From an uncultured Verrucomicrobiales bacterium (lineage in GTDB: Bacteria > Verrucomicrobiota > Verrucomicrobiia > Verrucomicrobiales > DEV007): a DNA stretch of 63,823 nucleotides. Of the stretch, positions 5,953-14,375 are shown piece by piece; position 1 is the first letter of the stretch, and every line of letters starts with the position of its first letter. The stretch covers positions 1 through 63,823 of the forward strand of contig CALLLI010000047.1 in NCBI GenBank assembly GCA_938082635.1, written 5' to 3'. The position numbers were made by a program, and so were the translations under genes. The notes beneath the pieces were generated by a model. It saw only the letters and a program-made list of their open reading frames with translations, searched no databases and was not told the DNA's origin.

Positions 5953-8076
5953 CTAGAGCATTTCAGAAAGTTCCCGAGTGACTAAGGTGAGGCGTTCACG
6001 AACACCTGCTTGGAACTGAGCACCTTCTTGCAACACCGCTAGACAAACCGCTGGCGCATTGAAGAAACTCATCGCCACTTGCGTCGTCCGCAGGGTAAAA
6101 GACTCCGCATCCGTGACGGCCAGATCATCCGCTAAGCTAATCACCTTTTGATAAGCTTGTTTAGCCTGAGCTTCAAAGCTGGCAGTCCGGGCGGCATCCT
6201 TGCCACTCGTTGCCCGAGTGCTCCCAGACTGTTTCTCGATCAGCACACAGGCTTCGAGACCATCAAGATTCGTTAGGCACCCAAGCACGTCTTCCGCGCT
6301 CAAAGCCGTGTCTACTCCAAAGAGCGCACGGAGGACGAGTTGCTTAGGATCTGCCTCAAACCCGAACTCAAAGCCAAGTGTAGGCGAAGCCGGTTGTGCC
6401 GCCAAGGCAGCAGCAACAGAATCGGCCGCCGCAGGAATCGCTGCCGCGGGGGGAGCGGGTTCAATAGCAGGTGGCGCAGGCTCAATGGCTGAGGCCGCTG
6501 GCGCAGCAGCATCAGGCACAGGCGCTGCCTCTACGGGTGCTCCGAAGGGCGACGCAGAACCATTTGCAGGAACGGCGGGCGCCGATTGGAAAGTCGAATC
6601 AGCGTCTGCTGGCGGCGCACCGAATGGCGAGGCCGCTGGAGCAGCAGCTTCTGCTCGGGGCACTGCAAAGGAGGACGCTACAGCTGGCACTTCCGCTGGC
6701 AATTCCGCTGCCGGTGGGGCAAAGGCCGCGCCATTGCTCTCGACGGGTGGGGCTCCGAAGGGAGACGCTGCGGGTGCGACTTCTGCTGGCTTTTGAAGAG
6801 CAGCACTAAAGGGGCTCTCATTTGCTGCGGGAACCTCTGGTGCCTCGGCTACTGGAGGCGCTCCGAATGGCGACGCTGCCGGTGCGGCTTCCGCTACTGG
6901 AGGCGCTCCGAATGGTGACGCTGCTGGGGCGGCTTCCGCTACTAGAGGTGCTCCAAATGGCGACGCTGCGGGTTGCTCTGGAGTAGCAGGTGCCTCTGGT
7001 GCTGCACTGAAAGGCGAGGCTGCAGGGGCTGCTTCCACCACTGGCTCAGCAGCTTGAGCGAAAGGTGACGCTGCTGGTTGCTCTAGAGGCGCTCCAGCTG
7101 GCGCTGACTCCGCTGGTGGTGCAAAGGTCTGAGGCGGCACTCCGAAAGGTGACGCTGCTCCGTTGCTCTGCTCATGGGCAGGCGCCCCAAAGGGACTCGC
7201 TGGAGCGGCCTCCGCGAATGGAGAAGCCGCTGGTGCTGCTTCTTGTGCGAGTGGAACTTGCTGCGCAAACGGGCTTTCCTGAGCAGGAGCCCCGAAAGGC
7301 GAAGCTTCCTCAGCTACAGGCAGACCGAACGGAGACGCCTGCGCAGGTGCTGGTGCCGCCTCTGCCGGTACAGGTTGGCCAAACGGACTTTGGTAAGGAG
7401 ACGCGGCTTCAGCGCCGGGCTGAGCGGCAGCAAACGGAGATGCCCCTGCCTCAGGTGCCAGTTGAAACGGATGCTCAGTGCTTGGCACCTGTGGAGCAGG
7501 TTGAAATGGAGATTCTTGAGGAGGCATTGCAGTCTTCGGTGGCAGTTTGTTTTGAAGTTCTTGAATCGACAGCTGGATGGCTTGTTGAGTGTCAGCCTTC
7601 GCAAAGGCTGGACGGTACTTCTCAAGGCATCCAGCGATGACGTCGCCGAGAGAAATATTCACTTGGCCTGATGCCATCTGAGGTTCCAACAGAGCAATCG
7701 GCAAACTCACCGCCACATTCTCCGGAATTCTCTGAGCATCAAAGCCTAACTTTGCGATCGATAAACCTTCAAGTAGCTCGCGCAGATTGAAAGCGATTGT
7801 ATCTCCAGCACCCTCCCCCTCAAGGATTGTGCTGTCGACAGACGGAGACAACGCGACTCCTGACGGTTGTTGATTTGATGGCGACCGAGCAGGCGGAAGC
7901 GATGGGCGATCCGCACGCAAGGCAGGCATCTGATTTGCGGATGGGTAAACTTTGACGGTAGGAGCCCCGTCAGGTGTATAAAAGGACTCATTTCCTGAGC
8001 TAGCCTCAGGTCCAGTCAACGGGCGGACACCAGGCACACGCGAAGAGCCGTTTCCAGAAGGTTGGGATAGATTCAT
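5953..8076 (-). CDS. Large SPF-repeat protein with C-terminal Roadblock-like domain
   Basis: 707 aa in three parts. Residues about 90-180 form a conserved-looking domain (FNLRELLEGLSIAKLGF ... LPIALLEPQMASGQVNISLG). Residues about 185-570 are a low-complexity Ala/Pro region with about 20 SPF[GAS] motifs, most in the form ASPFGAPP. Residues about 575-707 look like a Roadblock/LC7-type alpha/beta domain (LVLRALFGVDTALSAEDVLG to LTLVTRELSEML). The whole reads as a flexible scaffold with a binding domain at each end. Its ATG overlaps the stop of the upstream gene by 4 bases (ATGA), so the two are translationally coupled, and the MglA-like gene follows after 51 bases. No catalytic motif is visible. 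A role as scaffold for the GTPase is inference. Confidence 0.8.
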   Translation of the reverse strand: MNLSQPSGNGSSRVPGVRPLTGPEASSGNESFYTPDGAPTVKVYPSANQMPALRADRPSLPPARSPSNQQPSGVALSPSVDSTILEGEGAGDTIAFNLRELLEGLSIAKLGFDAQRIPENVAVSLPIALLEPQMASGQVNISLGDVIAGCLEKYRPAFAKADTQQAIQLSIQELQNKLPPKTAMPPQESPFQPAPQVPSTEHPFQLAPEAGASPFAAAQPGAEAASPYQSPFGQPVPAEAAPAPAQASPFGLPVAEEASPFGAPAQESPFAQQVPLAQEAAPAASPFAEAAPASPFGAPAHEQSNGAASPFGVPPQTFAPPAESAPAGAPLEQPAASPFAQAAEPVVEAAPAASPFSAAPEAPATPEQPAASPFGAPLVAEAAPAASPFGAPPVAEAAPAASPFGAPPVAEAPEVPAANESPFSAALQKPAEVAPAASPFGAPPVESNGAAFAPPAAELPAEVPAVASSFAVPRAEAAAPAASPFGAPPADADSTFQSAPAVPANGSASPFGAPVEAAPVPDAAAPAASAIEPAPPAIEPAPPAAAIPAAADSVAAALAAQPASPTLGFEFGFEADPKQLVLRALFGVDTALSAEDVLGCLTNLDGLEACVLIEKQSGSTRATSGKDAARTASFEAQAKQAYQKVISLADDLAVTDAESFTLRTTQVAMSFFNAPAVCLAVLQEGAQFQAGVRERLTLVTRELSEML
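6530..7530 (-). repeat. Coding tandem repeats (SPF motif array)
   Basis: Approximate limits of the repeat-coding DNA inside the 707-aa gene. Units of 14-20 codons encode a core of Ser-Pro-Phe-Gly-Ala-Pro separated by Ala/Pro/Glu linkers. Three neighbouring units around 6840-6970 are almost identical at DNA level, indicating recent unit duplication, so copy number may vary between strains. Confidence 0.75.
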
Positions 8077-8539
8077 GTAAGGGAAGTGACAGTAATGAAA
8101 GTCGGATCAAGGGGCGTTGAAGAAAACTGAGGGCGATGTGGATATCCAAGAAACACCTGCTCTTCAGGGATCTGAATCACCGCTTCCGGATCCACGCGGT
8201 AGCCCGGGCGAAAGAGATGCGGGCAAACTTGCTGGATCGCCGCGACACTGAAGCAGATCGGGCCACTCGTCTCCGTGACGGTCATCACCGGGGCCACCTG
8301 AAAAACGGACTGCTCACCAAAAGGCTCTCGAGACAAGGAGGGAGCTGCGCCACCACCTCACGCACCGGCACCACTACAATCTCTTGCACCGGTTCTGCTG
8401 TCCGACTGGAAAGGCACTCCTGAAAAAGAGATTGGCGGACAGACGCAAACTCGGCCCCCTGGGCGGCTCCTCTCAGAGCTGTCCGAGCGGCGTCAGGTAC
8501 GGGACTGCTTCGCGCTACAATTGCCATAAAATGATTCAC
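8073..8539 (-). CDS. First gene of the GTPase operon, apparently frameshifted
   Basis: Two overlapping frames together read as one protein of about 155 aa. The first runs from ATG 8539 (MNHFMAIVARSSPV...) to a stop at 8285. The second, shifted by -1, runs through FGEQSVFQVAPVMTVTETSG to a stop at 8073. They join sensibly near 8336 (VVAQLPP, then LSREPFGEQSV). The second half also carries the ATGA coupling to the next gene. A TTG at 8336 could start the second frame alone, but nothing suggests a ribosome binding site there. The 'VAPVMTV...GPICFSVAAIQQVCPHLF' part resembles the N-terminal domain of the 707-aa neighbour in pattern. It may be a real mutation, a sequencing indel, or programmed frameshifting; the family is unrecognised. 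Confidence 0.55.
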
Positions 8540-8723
8540 TGATGCTAAACCCTTTTTTTAATAAATAAATGCAAAATCCATAAACGCAAGGTTAAGAATC
8601 CAATTTAGTTAAAGATCTGTATTCTCCAGATTTTTAGACAGGTTAACACCCTCCCGCACGGGAAATTACGGCACGACTTCGCCCCGGCGGCAGACCGGAG
8701 TCCTTCAGGCAGAAACAGCGCGC

Positions 8724-10409
8724 CTAGCGCTTGCCAGCCTGCTTCGCCCACGAATCTCGCAGGCCAATCGTCCGGTTGATCACCAACCGCTCATCGGTCG
8801 TATCGAGATCAATACAAAAATACCCAAGTCGTTCAAACTGAAACAGATAGCCCACTTTCTGGCCTCCCAAGCTCGGCTCCACTTGGCAGTCCGTCAGCTC
8901 CACAATCGCCTCTGGATTTAGGTGGTCTTCCAATTCGCCACCAGCGGCATGAGGATCTTCCACCGTGAACAGACGATCGATCAAACGCACCGTCGCGGAC
9001 ACCGCATGCTTCGCAGACACCCAGTGAATCGTCCCTTTCACCTTGCGGCCATCAGCAGACTTCCCGCCACGGCTTTCCGGATCATAAGTGCAACGCAATT
9101 CCGTGACGCGCCCGTGATCGTCCTTAATTACCTCCTGGCACGTCACATAATAGGCATAACGGAAACGCACTTCCCGCCCCGGCCCCAGACGGAAAAACTT
9201 CTTCGGCGGATCCTCCATGAAATCGTCCTGCTCTATATAAAGCTCACGACTAAACGGCACCGGACGCTTCCCCCCCTCAGGATCTCCCGGGTTGTTCACA
9301 GCATCCACCATCTCCTCGCCATCCTCAGGGTAGTTCGTGATCACCACCTTAAGCGGTTTCAACACGCCCATCACCCGCGGCGCCACCTCATTCAGATGCT
9401 CACGCACACTGAACTCGAGCAGAGAAATGTCCGTCATCCCAGGATACTTCGTCAAGCCGATCCGATGGCAGAACCGCCGAATCGCTTCCGCCGTGTAGCC
9501 TCGACGCCGAATTCCTGAAATCGTAGGCATGCGCGGATCATCCCACCCACTCACCTTGCCGGCCTCCACCAGCTTCAGCAGGAAACGCTTGCTCATCACC
9601 GTATAAGTCAGCCCCAAACGAGCGAACTCAATTTGCCTCGGCTTGCATGGCGTGTCTAACACCTCCAGAAACCATTCATAAAGCGGCCGATGATGCTCAA
9701 ACTCCAACGTACAAAGAGAATGCGTGATCCCCTCTAACATATCAGACAACCCGTGCGTGAAATCATACATCGGATACACACACCACTTGTCGCCCGTACG
9801 ATGATGCGTCTCCTGACGTATCCGGTAAAGCGCCGGATCGCGCATATTCATATTAGGCGAAGCCATGTCGATCTTAGCCCGCAAGATGTGCTCACCTTCA
9901 GCAAACTCGCCCGACGCCATGCGCTTAAACAAATCCAAATTCTCCTCCACCGTTCGATCCCGATGCGGGCTCGGCTTTCCTGGCTCTGTCAATGTCCCTC
10001 GATACTCACGAATCTCATCTGCCGACAGGCTATCGACATACGCATGCCCAGACTCGATCAACTGCACCGCAAACGCATGCAACTGATCAAAGTAATCCGA
10101 AGCAAAGAACAAGTTCTCTCCCCACTCAAAGCCTAACCAACGCACATCTTCCTGAATAGACTCCACATACTCCGTCTCCTCTTTCGACGGATTCGTATCA
10201 TCAAACCTCAGATGGCACTTGGCAGGAGAATACTCCTTCGAGATCCCGAAATTCAGACAAATGGACTTCGCATGCCCAATGTGAAGATACCCGTTAGGCT
10301 CCGGCGGAAACCGCGTCACAATCTCCGCGTGTTTCCCCGACGCCAAATCAGCATCGATGATCTCACGGATAAAATCCTTCTTCACCTTACCTTCAATTTC
10401 TTCACTCAT
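8724..10409 (-). CDS. glnS: Glutaminyl-tRNA synthetase
   Basis: 561 aa, the usual GlnRS length. This class I enzyme charges tRNA-Gln with glutamine in the cytoplasm. The HIGH-type signature is [19 protein letters not shown] (about residues 35-53), the KMSKS-type loop is [12 protein letters not shown] (about 269-280), and GlnRS-specific blocks such as [18 protein letters not shown] follow the first motif. The C-terminal half is the two-barrel anticodon-binding part. Start ATG at 10409 gives the normal N terminus. A -35/-10-like pair (ttgatt, 17 bases, ttagat, read leftward) lies just upstream. Presence of glnS suggests direct Gln-tRNA charging rather than sole reliance on GatCAB. The call is firm. 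Confidence 0.98.
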   Translation of the reverse strand: MSEEIEGKVKKDFIREIIDADLASGKHAEIVTRFPPEPNGYLHIGHAKSICLNFGISKEYSPAKCHLRFDDTNPSKEETEYVESIQEDVRWLGFEWGENLFFASDYFDQLHAFAVQLIESGHAYVDSLSADEIREYRGTLTEPGKPSPHRDRTVEENLDLFKRMASGEFAEGEHILRAKIDMASPNMNMRDPALYRIRQETHHRTGDKWCVYPMYDFTHGLSDMLEGITHSLCTLEFEHHRPLYEWFLEVLDTPCKPRQIEFARLGLTYTVMSKRFLLKLVEAGKVSGWDDPRMPTISGIRRRGYTAEAIRRFCHRIGLTKYPGMTDISLLEFSVREHLNEVAPRVMGVLKPLKVVITNYPEDGEEMVDAVNNPGDPEGGKRPVPFSRELYIEQDDFMEDPPKKFFRLGPGREVRFRYAYYVTCQEVIKDDHGRVTELRCTYDPESRGGKSADGRKVKGTIHWVSAKHAVSATVRLIDRLFTVEDPHAAGGELEDHLNPEAIVELTDCQVEPSLGGQKVGYLFQFERLGYFCIDLDTTDERLVINRTIGLRDSWAKQAGKR

Positions 10410-10502
10410 TAAGCTTCAAATCTAACATAATTTCAGAACACAAATCAAGAGCACCCTTCGGCTCTCAAGTCGAAGAAAGCAACTTTCCCGTCTGTCAGCG
10501 CC

Positions 10503-10715
10503 CTATGCGGCGACAGGAGAATAGCGCAGAACCATCAGCCGCTCCGCACACACAGGAAGCAAGGCATACGGGCGCCCCTCGTTATCACAGAACTCCACCT
10601 CAAAAACACCGTCATCCAACACCTCAACGATGACTCCAACTTGACCCGAAACTAAGCCGTCATCATGCCGATCACCGACTAACGCGACGACATCTAAGAG
10701 TTGGAAATCTTTCAT
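10503..10715 (-). CDS. DUF4926-family small protein
   Basis: 70 aa. It matches the DUF4926 pattern of a small beta-barrel: FQLLDVVALVGD near the start, then GLVSGQVGVIVEVLDDG, then FEVEFCDNEGRPYALLPV and a Leu-Met-Val-Leu strand at the end. The function of the family is unknown. The gene lies 37 bases after a DUF6883-like gene on the same strand; as far as I recall the two families are often paired. Here the partner carries a frameshift, so this gene may be an orphan half of a two-gene module. Confidence 0.82.
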   Translation of the reverse strand: MKDFQLLDVVALVGDRHDDGLVSGQVGVIVEVLDDGVFEVEFCDNEGRPYALLPVCAERLMVLRYSPVAA

Positions 10716-10752
10716 AGCTCAGTTGGTAGGCTCCTCTCGGATCTACAGCGTA

Positions 10753-11086
10753 TCACTTCACATAGCACGTTGTCAATCGTGGCGCCTCGTCCTCTTTCTT
10801 CAAGATCCATGCCGTCAGGACAACCGCCTCCTTCCCTTCCCGCTCGAACTCCATCTCCACTCTATAACGTTGACCATACTGGTCCACCCGCCCCAACTCA
10901 CATGAACTGAAGCTCAGCAACTCCTTAATTTTACCTCTCAACTCCTCCGCATCCTCTTGGCAGTAACCCAGAGTCTCTCGAAAAACACGCGCCTTATGCT
11001 TACCCCGCGGATGGTCCGGGTTGAGACAGTAATCTCGTAGCTTCTCGATCTCGATCGATAGCGTCCTTGGCTCGCGGCAAGATCAT
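10753..11086 (-). pseudogene. DUF6883-like gene with one-base frameshift
   Basis: From ATG 11086 the frame reads MILPRAKDAID, and then, only after adding one base of shift near 11053, EIEKLRDYCLNPDHPRGKH and on to GQRYRVEMEFE...APRLTTCYVK at the stop 10753. The whole equals a normal DUF6883-type protein of about 110 aa: LP-A motif, 'KLRDYCLNPDHPRGKHKA' block, Trp, and final PRL-T-Y. The length (334 bases) is one base over a multiple of three, as expected for a single insertion. The frame holding most of the protein has no ATG, GTG or TTG upstream of the junction. It is either a disrupted gene or a sequencing indel. A 74-codon frame across the same DNA is a by-product of the shift. Confidence 0.7.
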
Positions 11087-11112
11087 AACTCAAACGCACA
11101 GCGCTCAGTTCC

Positions 11113-11598
11113 TCACGCTTCGCCTCGCCCACTCGCAGGGGCCAACTCCGCAATGCGCGCATTCGCCGACCTCAGTCGCCGACCCAGATCGCGCGCCAGA
11201 TTCCCCATGATCATTCGGTAGGTCTCCGGACGGAAAGTAAACACATCGCGAAACGCCTGATCCGTAAGCACCAAAGTCTCCGTCGCTTCCACTGCCGTCA
11301 CCGAAGCCGAACGCTCACTACTCTCGAGCATCCCCAGCTCCCCGAAAGTCGATCCTCTCCCAAGACGCTCTAACAAAGCCGCGCCATCACCATCAGGCTT
11401 GCGTTTCGTCATCGCCACCGAGCCTGTCGTGATCAGATAAATGGCCAAACCTGGCGTGTCCTCACGCGTGATCCGGTCGCCCGGCTCGAACCGCTCATTC
11501 CCAAGAAACGGAAAGATAATCGCCAAATCTTGTGAAGGAATCCCTTTGAACAAATGGTGGGATTCCAAAAACTTGATCGTATCGCTTTCGAAGCTCAT
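11113..11598 (-). CDS. Stand-alone cyclic-nucleotide-binding domain protein
   Basis: 161 aa from ATG 11598; an ATG at 11628 would add ten residues. Residues about 10-125 form a CAP/PKA-type cyclic nucleotide-binding barrel: FLGNERFEPGDRITRED, then LITTGSVAMT, then the phosphate-binding cassette STFGELGMLESSERSASVTA. The FGELGML core with following Arg-Ser-Ala resembles cAMP/cGMP-binding cassettes. There is no helix-turn-helix after the long C-terminal helix, so it is unlikely to be a DNA-binding CRP-type regulator and more likely senses a nucleotide while binding a partner. It is directly upstream of the DUF6883-like pair on the same strand (26-base gap). Confidence 0.85.
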   Translation of the reverse strand: MSFESDTIKFLESHHLFKGIPSQDLAIIFPFLGNERFEPGDRITREDTPGLAIYLITTGSVAMTKRKPDGDGAALLERLGRGSTFGELGMLESSERSASVTAVEATETLVLTDQAFRDVFTFRPETYRMIMGNLARDLGRRLRSANARIAELAPASGRGEA

Positions 11599-11698
11599 GA
11601 CAGACCGTTCGGATGAAGTAACGTACATAGACAAAGGTGAGGATCGCTAAGTGCTGAGGGGAGGAAGAGGAACAATCGTGGGTTTATCAAAGAGAAAT

Positions 11699-12175
11699 TC
11701 AATCACCCACTCGCAGCACGCGCACGCGCACATCAGTGAGACCATCTGGTTTGAAGCCTAACTTTTCCGCTGCGCGAGAACTCACATCCAACAAGCGCCC
11801 ATTGATGTAAGGACCACGATCATTTACCCGCAGCACCACACGCCTACCATTCCGCAAATTCGTCACCTCCACCTTGCACGGCAACGGCAGCAATTTATGC
11901 GCCGCGCTCACACTACTCGAATTCACATACTCACCATTTGCCGTGATCTCAGAACCACCAAACAACCAACGATCCGGTCCATACCAAGAAGCCACCCCCA
12001 CCTCATCGTAGTACCTCGCCTCATCCACTAAATACGGCACATACTGAATGCCCCCGATCACATACGAAGAATTCTTGATCCTTCCACTCGAACCCGAAGA
12101 AGACCCTGACGCGCAACTCGCCAACATCACACCCGAAAGAGCGATCAGTAAGCTGCGACAAGACCAGGACAACAT
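11699..12175 (-). CDS. rlpA: RlpA-like septal lipoprotein with double-psi beta-barrel
   Basis: 158 aa from ATG 12175. The N terminus is a lipoprotein signal (SLLIALSGVMLASCASGS) with lipobox LASC. The rest is the RlpA double-psi barrel: GVASWYGPDRWLFGGSEITANGE, LPLPCKVEVTNLRNGRRVVL, and VNDRGPYINGRLLDVS, followed by AAEKLGF. RlpA proteins cut naked glycan strands at septa or bind them. There is no C-terminal SPOR domain, so septal targeting is not evident here. The longer reading from 12226 would bury the signal sequence and is rejected. The next gene rightward is divergent, so this gene likely has its own promoter in the 150-base gap. Confidence 0.9.
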   Translation of the reverse strand: MLSWSCRSLLIALSGVMLASCASGSSSGSSGRIKNSSYVIGGIQYVPYLVDEARYYDEVGVASWYGPDRWLFGGSEITANGEYVNSSSVSAAHKLLPLPCKVEVTNLRNGRRVVLRVNDRGPYINGRLLDVSSRAAEKLGFKPDGLTDVRVRVLRVGD

Positions 12176-12328
12176 AGCGACCGCTAAATACCCTATCTTC
12201 CCCGCCTGTCCAGGAACCGCCGCCAAATTCGCCCACGTATTTGAACATCTGCGTCATCCGCACCGTCCACCTTGTCAGGCCGGTTGATTTCCATCAGCCC
12301 CGACCTACTTTAGAAACTTTAAATCACC

Positions 12329-13411
12329 ATGATTAGCGACGGTTATCATTGGAAGCGTCCCGGCATCAGCCGCAGACGCACCGACTCGCGTGTCTCTTTC
12401 TGGGTAATGACCGCGCTCATCCTCTCCGTCGCCGCCCACGGCATCCTCTGGGTCGTCTTCGGCACCTTCAAGGTCGACCACGTCGCCCAGATCACCCTCA
12501 CTGACGCTTTCAGCATCAAACGCTCCACCTTCGACAGCACCGTCCTCGAAAACGTCGATCCCGGCACCGAGGCCCCGCTCACCAAAAAACCCAGCAAGGG
12601 CCAAACCGAAGACAGCGACCTCTCTGCCGAAGAAATCTCCAAATTCACCGAATTCGACCCCAGCGACATCCCAGCAGACTTCCTCGTCAACGCTGAAATC
12701 AAGATGACCCCCGCCATCGAACAAGTCGAAAACCTCGCCCTCGACGCCCCCGGAGCCGAATCCGAAACGCTCGCCAACCCAGCCGACAGCGCCGGCAACG
12801 ATCCCTCCCAAGACATCTCCCAGATTCTCAAGGGCATGAACGAACGGCCTAACCCGCTCGACCCCAACCACCCTGAAATGAACATCGGCGACCTCCTCGG
12901 CGGCCCCGAAGACGGCACCACCGGCACCACCGACATCTCCGACCTCGCCAAAGGCGACAGCGGAGATAGCCCAGGCGACCTCGTCCCAGAAGGCTACGCC
13001 AGCCTCGACCAAGTCCTAGGCATGAAAGGCAAAGGCGACCCCGGCAAACCCATCTGGGTCCCCACCGACGTCCTCTTCGAATTCAACAGCGCCGAACTCA
13101 AAGACGAAGCCCGGCTCAGCCTCATGAAACTCGGCGCCCTCATCATGCAGCGCAAAGACTCCGAATTCATCCTCGAAGGCCACACCGACACCATCGGCGA
13201 AGAACAATATAACCTCGCCCTCAGCGTCAACCGCGCCACCGCCATCCGCAACTGGCTCCTCGACGCCCTCCGCCTCGACCCCGCCCGCATCAAAGTCAAA
13301 GGCCTCGGCAAAGCCAAGCCCCTCGTCGCCGAAGGCACCCCCATAGAACAAGCCCAGAACCGCCGAGTCGAAGTCACCATCCAGCCTGTCGGCACCGAAG
13401 GCCCCTTCTAA
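12329..13411 (+). CDS. OmpA-family protein with N-terminal membrane helix
   Basis: 360 aa. A basic N terminus is followed by one membrane helix (residues about 25-45, MTALILSVAAHGILWVVFG) and a long acidic linker. The C-terminal 110 residues form an OmpA-like peptidoglycan-binding domain: VLFEFNSAELKDEARLSL, then EGHTDTIGEEQYNLALSVNRA, then VKGLGKAKPLV and NRRVEVTI. The conserved Asp in GHTDT and Arg in NRR are those that hold diaminopimelate. Unlike OmpA there is no beta barrel, so this is an inner-membrane-anchored protein reaching to the wall, like a MotB or TolA/Pal hybrid. Strong C-ending codon use suggests high expression. Confidence 0.88.
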   Translation: MISDGYHWKRPGISRRRTDSRVSFWVMTALILSVAAHGILWVVFGTFKVDHVAQITLTDAFSIKRSTFDSTVLENVDPGTEAPLTKKPSKGQTEDSDLSAEEISKFTEFDPSDIPADFLVNAEIKMTPAIEQVENLALDAPGAESETLANPADSAGNDPSQDISQILKGMNERPNPLDPNHPEMNIGDLLGGPEDGTTGTTDISDLAKGDSGDSPGDLVPEGYASLDQVLGMKGKGDPGKPIWVPTDVLFEFNSAELKDEARLSLMKLGALIMQRKDSEFILEGHTDTIGEEQYNLALSVNRATAIRNWLLDALRLDPARIKVKGLGKAKPLVAEGTPIEQAQNRRVEVTIQPVGTEGPF

Positions 13412-13573
13412 AGTTTCTCATCCTGGAGGGCGCGGCTCCGTCCACGCCGTGATTCTAAATTCTCCCGCCACCCCGTAGCAGAACTTGCCAAAGTTCTGAC
13501 CCTCAACCCCGAAACGGTTGACAACCCCCCCCATCGCTCCCAACACTCACACTCTAAGACTTCATCTGGAGAC

Positions 13574-13647
13574 GGCGAGGTAGCCAAGTGGTAAGGCCGA
13601 GGTTTGCAAAACCTTTATCGCGAGTTCGATTCTCGCCCTCGCCTCCA
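13574..13647 (+). tRNA. tRNA-Cys (GCA anticodon)
   Basis: Acceptor ggcgagg pairs with cctcgcc, the D arm reads gccaagtggtaaggc, the anticodon loop is ttgcaaa (GCA) in stem gaggt/acctt, and the T arm contains gttcgatt. U73 and an encoded CCA are present. A perfect TTGACA lies at 13517-13522, but I see no good -10 partner. The accessory patch with gene remnants begins right after it, as is common next to tRNA genes. Confidence 0.95.
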
Positions 13648-14017
13648 TTTCTTTAAGTTCCTGAAAATAAGCAAGTTACGGATCGTGGGGAGGTCAACTT
13701 AAGTCCGACTGTGTATCAAACCGTGCATTGTTTCCGCCACTGTCCGGCCCTATCCAACTCTCGATATGACGAAGTATCACCCAACGCTCTTGCCATTAAT
13801 ACGTCCGCTCCAGAAAAAGACGCCAATCGCAAGTGCAACTGCAGGCACTCGATCTAGATTTTCCAGGTCAGAGAGATCATTCTAGAACTTGCTTGCTCGA
13901 AGAGATACTGGTCCTATCATTGCGCCTAGATTGGAGCGACGGTGCGCTGCTCAATCTCCTGATCATGGACGAGGTTCAGACACTCTTACCGAACAGAGTC
14001 ACTACTTGGTCCGCCTC
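13648..14017. other. Gene-poor spacer between tRNA-Cys and WD40 remnant
   Basis: A stretch of 370 bases with no reading frame that looks real. Short frames exist but lack family features. No att-like repeat of the tRNA-Cys 3' end (gttcgattctcgccctcg) is visible downstream within this window, so integration at the tRNA is not supported by sequence. Confidence 0.5.
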
Positions 14018-14373
14018 TACTCGGGCTCGGATGACAAGACCATCAAGGTCTGGGAGGCCCTCAGCGGCGACTGCCTCCAAACCCTCGAAGGCCACTCGGA
14101 TGGAGTCTGGAGTGTTTGTGTGAGCGCGGATGGAAGCCGAATCTACTCAGGCTCGGATGACAATACCATCAAGGTCAGGAATACCCAATCATTCGAATGC
14201 CTCCTCACTGCCTCCTCACTGCCTCCGCCGATGCTAAAGGCAATGCGCTGGCCCTGGATCTTGAGAAGCAACGCATCGTTTCCATCACCAAAGACGGTTG
14301 GAAATTCGGAGGTTGGCGCTACCGCGATGAAAACGGTCGCACGCAAATGCTTCCGTTAGAGCACTTCGAGTAA
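14018..14373 (+). pseudogene. WD40-repeat gene remnant, truncated and frameshifted
   Basis: The first part reads YSGSDDKTIKVWEALSG then CLQTLEGHSDGVWSVCVSADG and a second YSGSDDNTIKV, which are WD40 blades. A 32-base DNA segment at 14019-14050 recurs nearly identically at 14145-14176, one 42-aa blade apart. At 14198-14219 an 11-bp unit is duplicated and shifts the frame. Removing one copy restores a tail from ECLLTASADAKGNALALD through WRYRDENGRTQMLPLEHFE to the taa at 14371-14373. The 5' end is missing, since no start or further blades are found. It is probably the leftover C-terminal end of a larger beta-propeller protein. Confidence 0.8.
14198..14226. repeat. 11-bp tandem duplication breaking the WD40 frame
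   Basis: tgcctcctcac occurs twice in a row (14198-14208 and 14209-14219), followed by a partial third unit (tgcctcc, 14220-14226). Deleting one unit restores the downstream reading frame, so the duplication is the disrupting event. Confidence 0.85.
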
Positions 14374-14375
14374 GG

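Noticed and set aside
10713..10735. tRNA-like D-arm sequence (tagctcagttggtag)
   Set aside because: No acceptor, anticodon or T arm follows; chance match upstream of the DUF4926 gene.
10938..11162. 74-codon leftward frame over the DUF6883-like gene
   Set aside because: A different frame of the same DNA gives a full DUF6883-type protein with one base of shift, so this frame is an artefact.
12305..13012. 235-codon open frame opposite to the OmpA-family gene
   Set aside because: Gly/Val/Phe-rich antisense artefact of G+C-rich codons; the + strand has a clear OmpA domain.
13517..13557. Promoter for tRNA-Cys with TTGACA at 13517
   Set aside because: No acceptable -10 sequence at 16-18 bases, so only the -35-like hexamer is noted.
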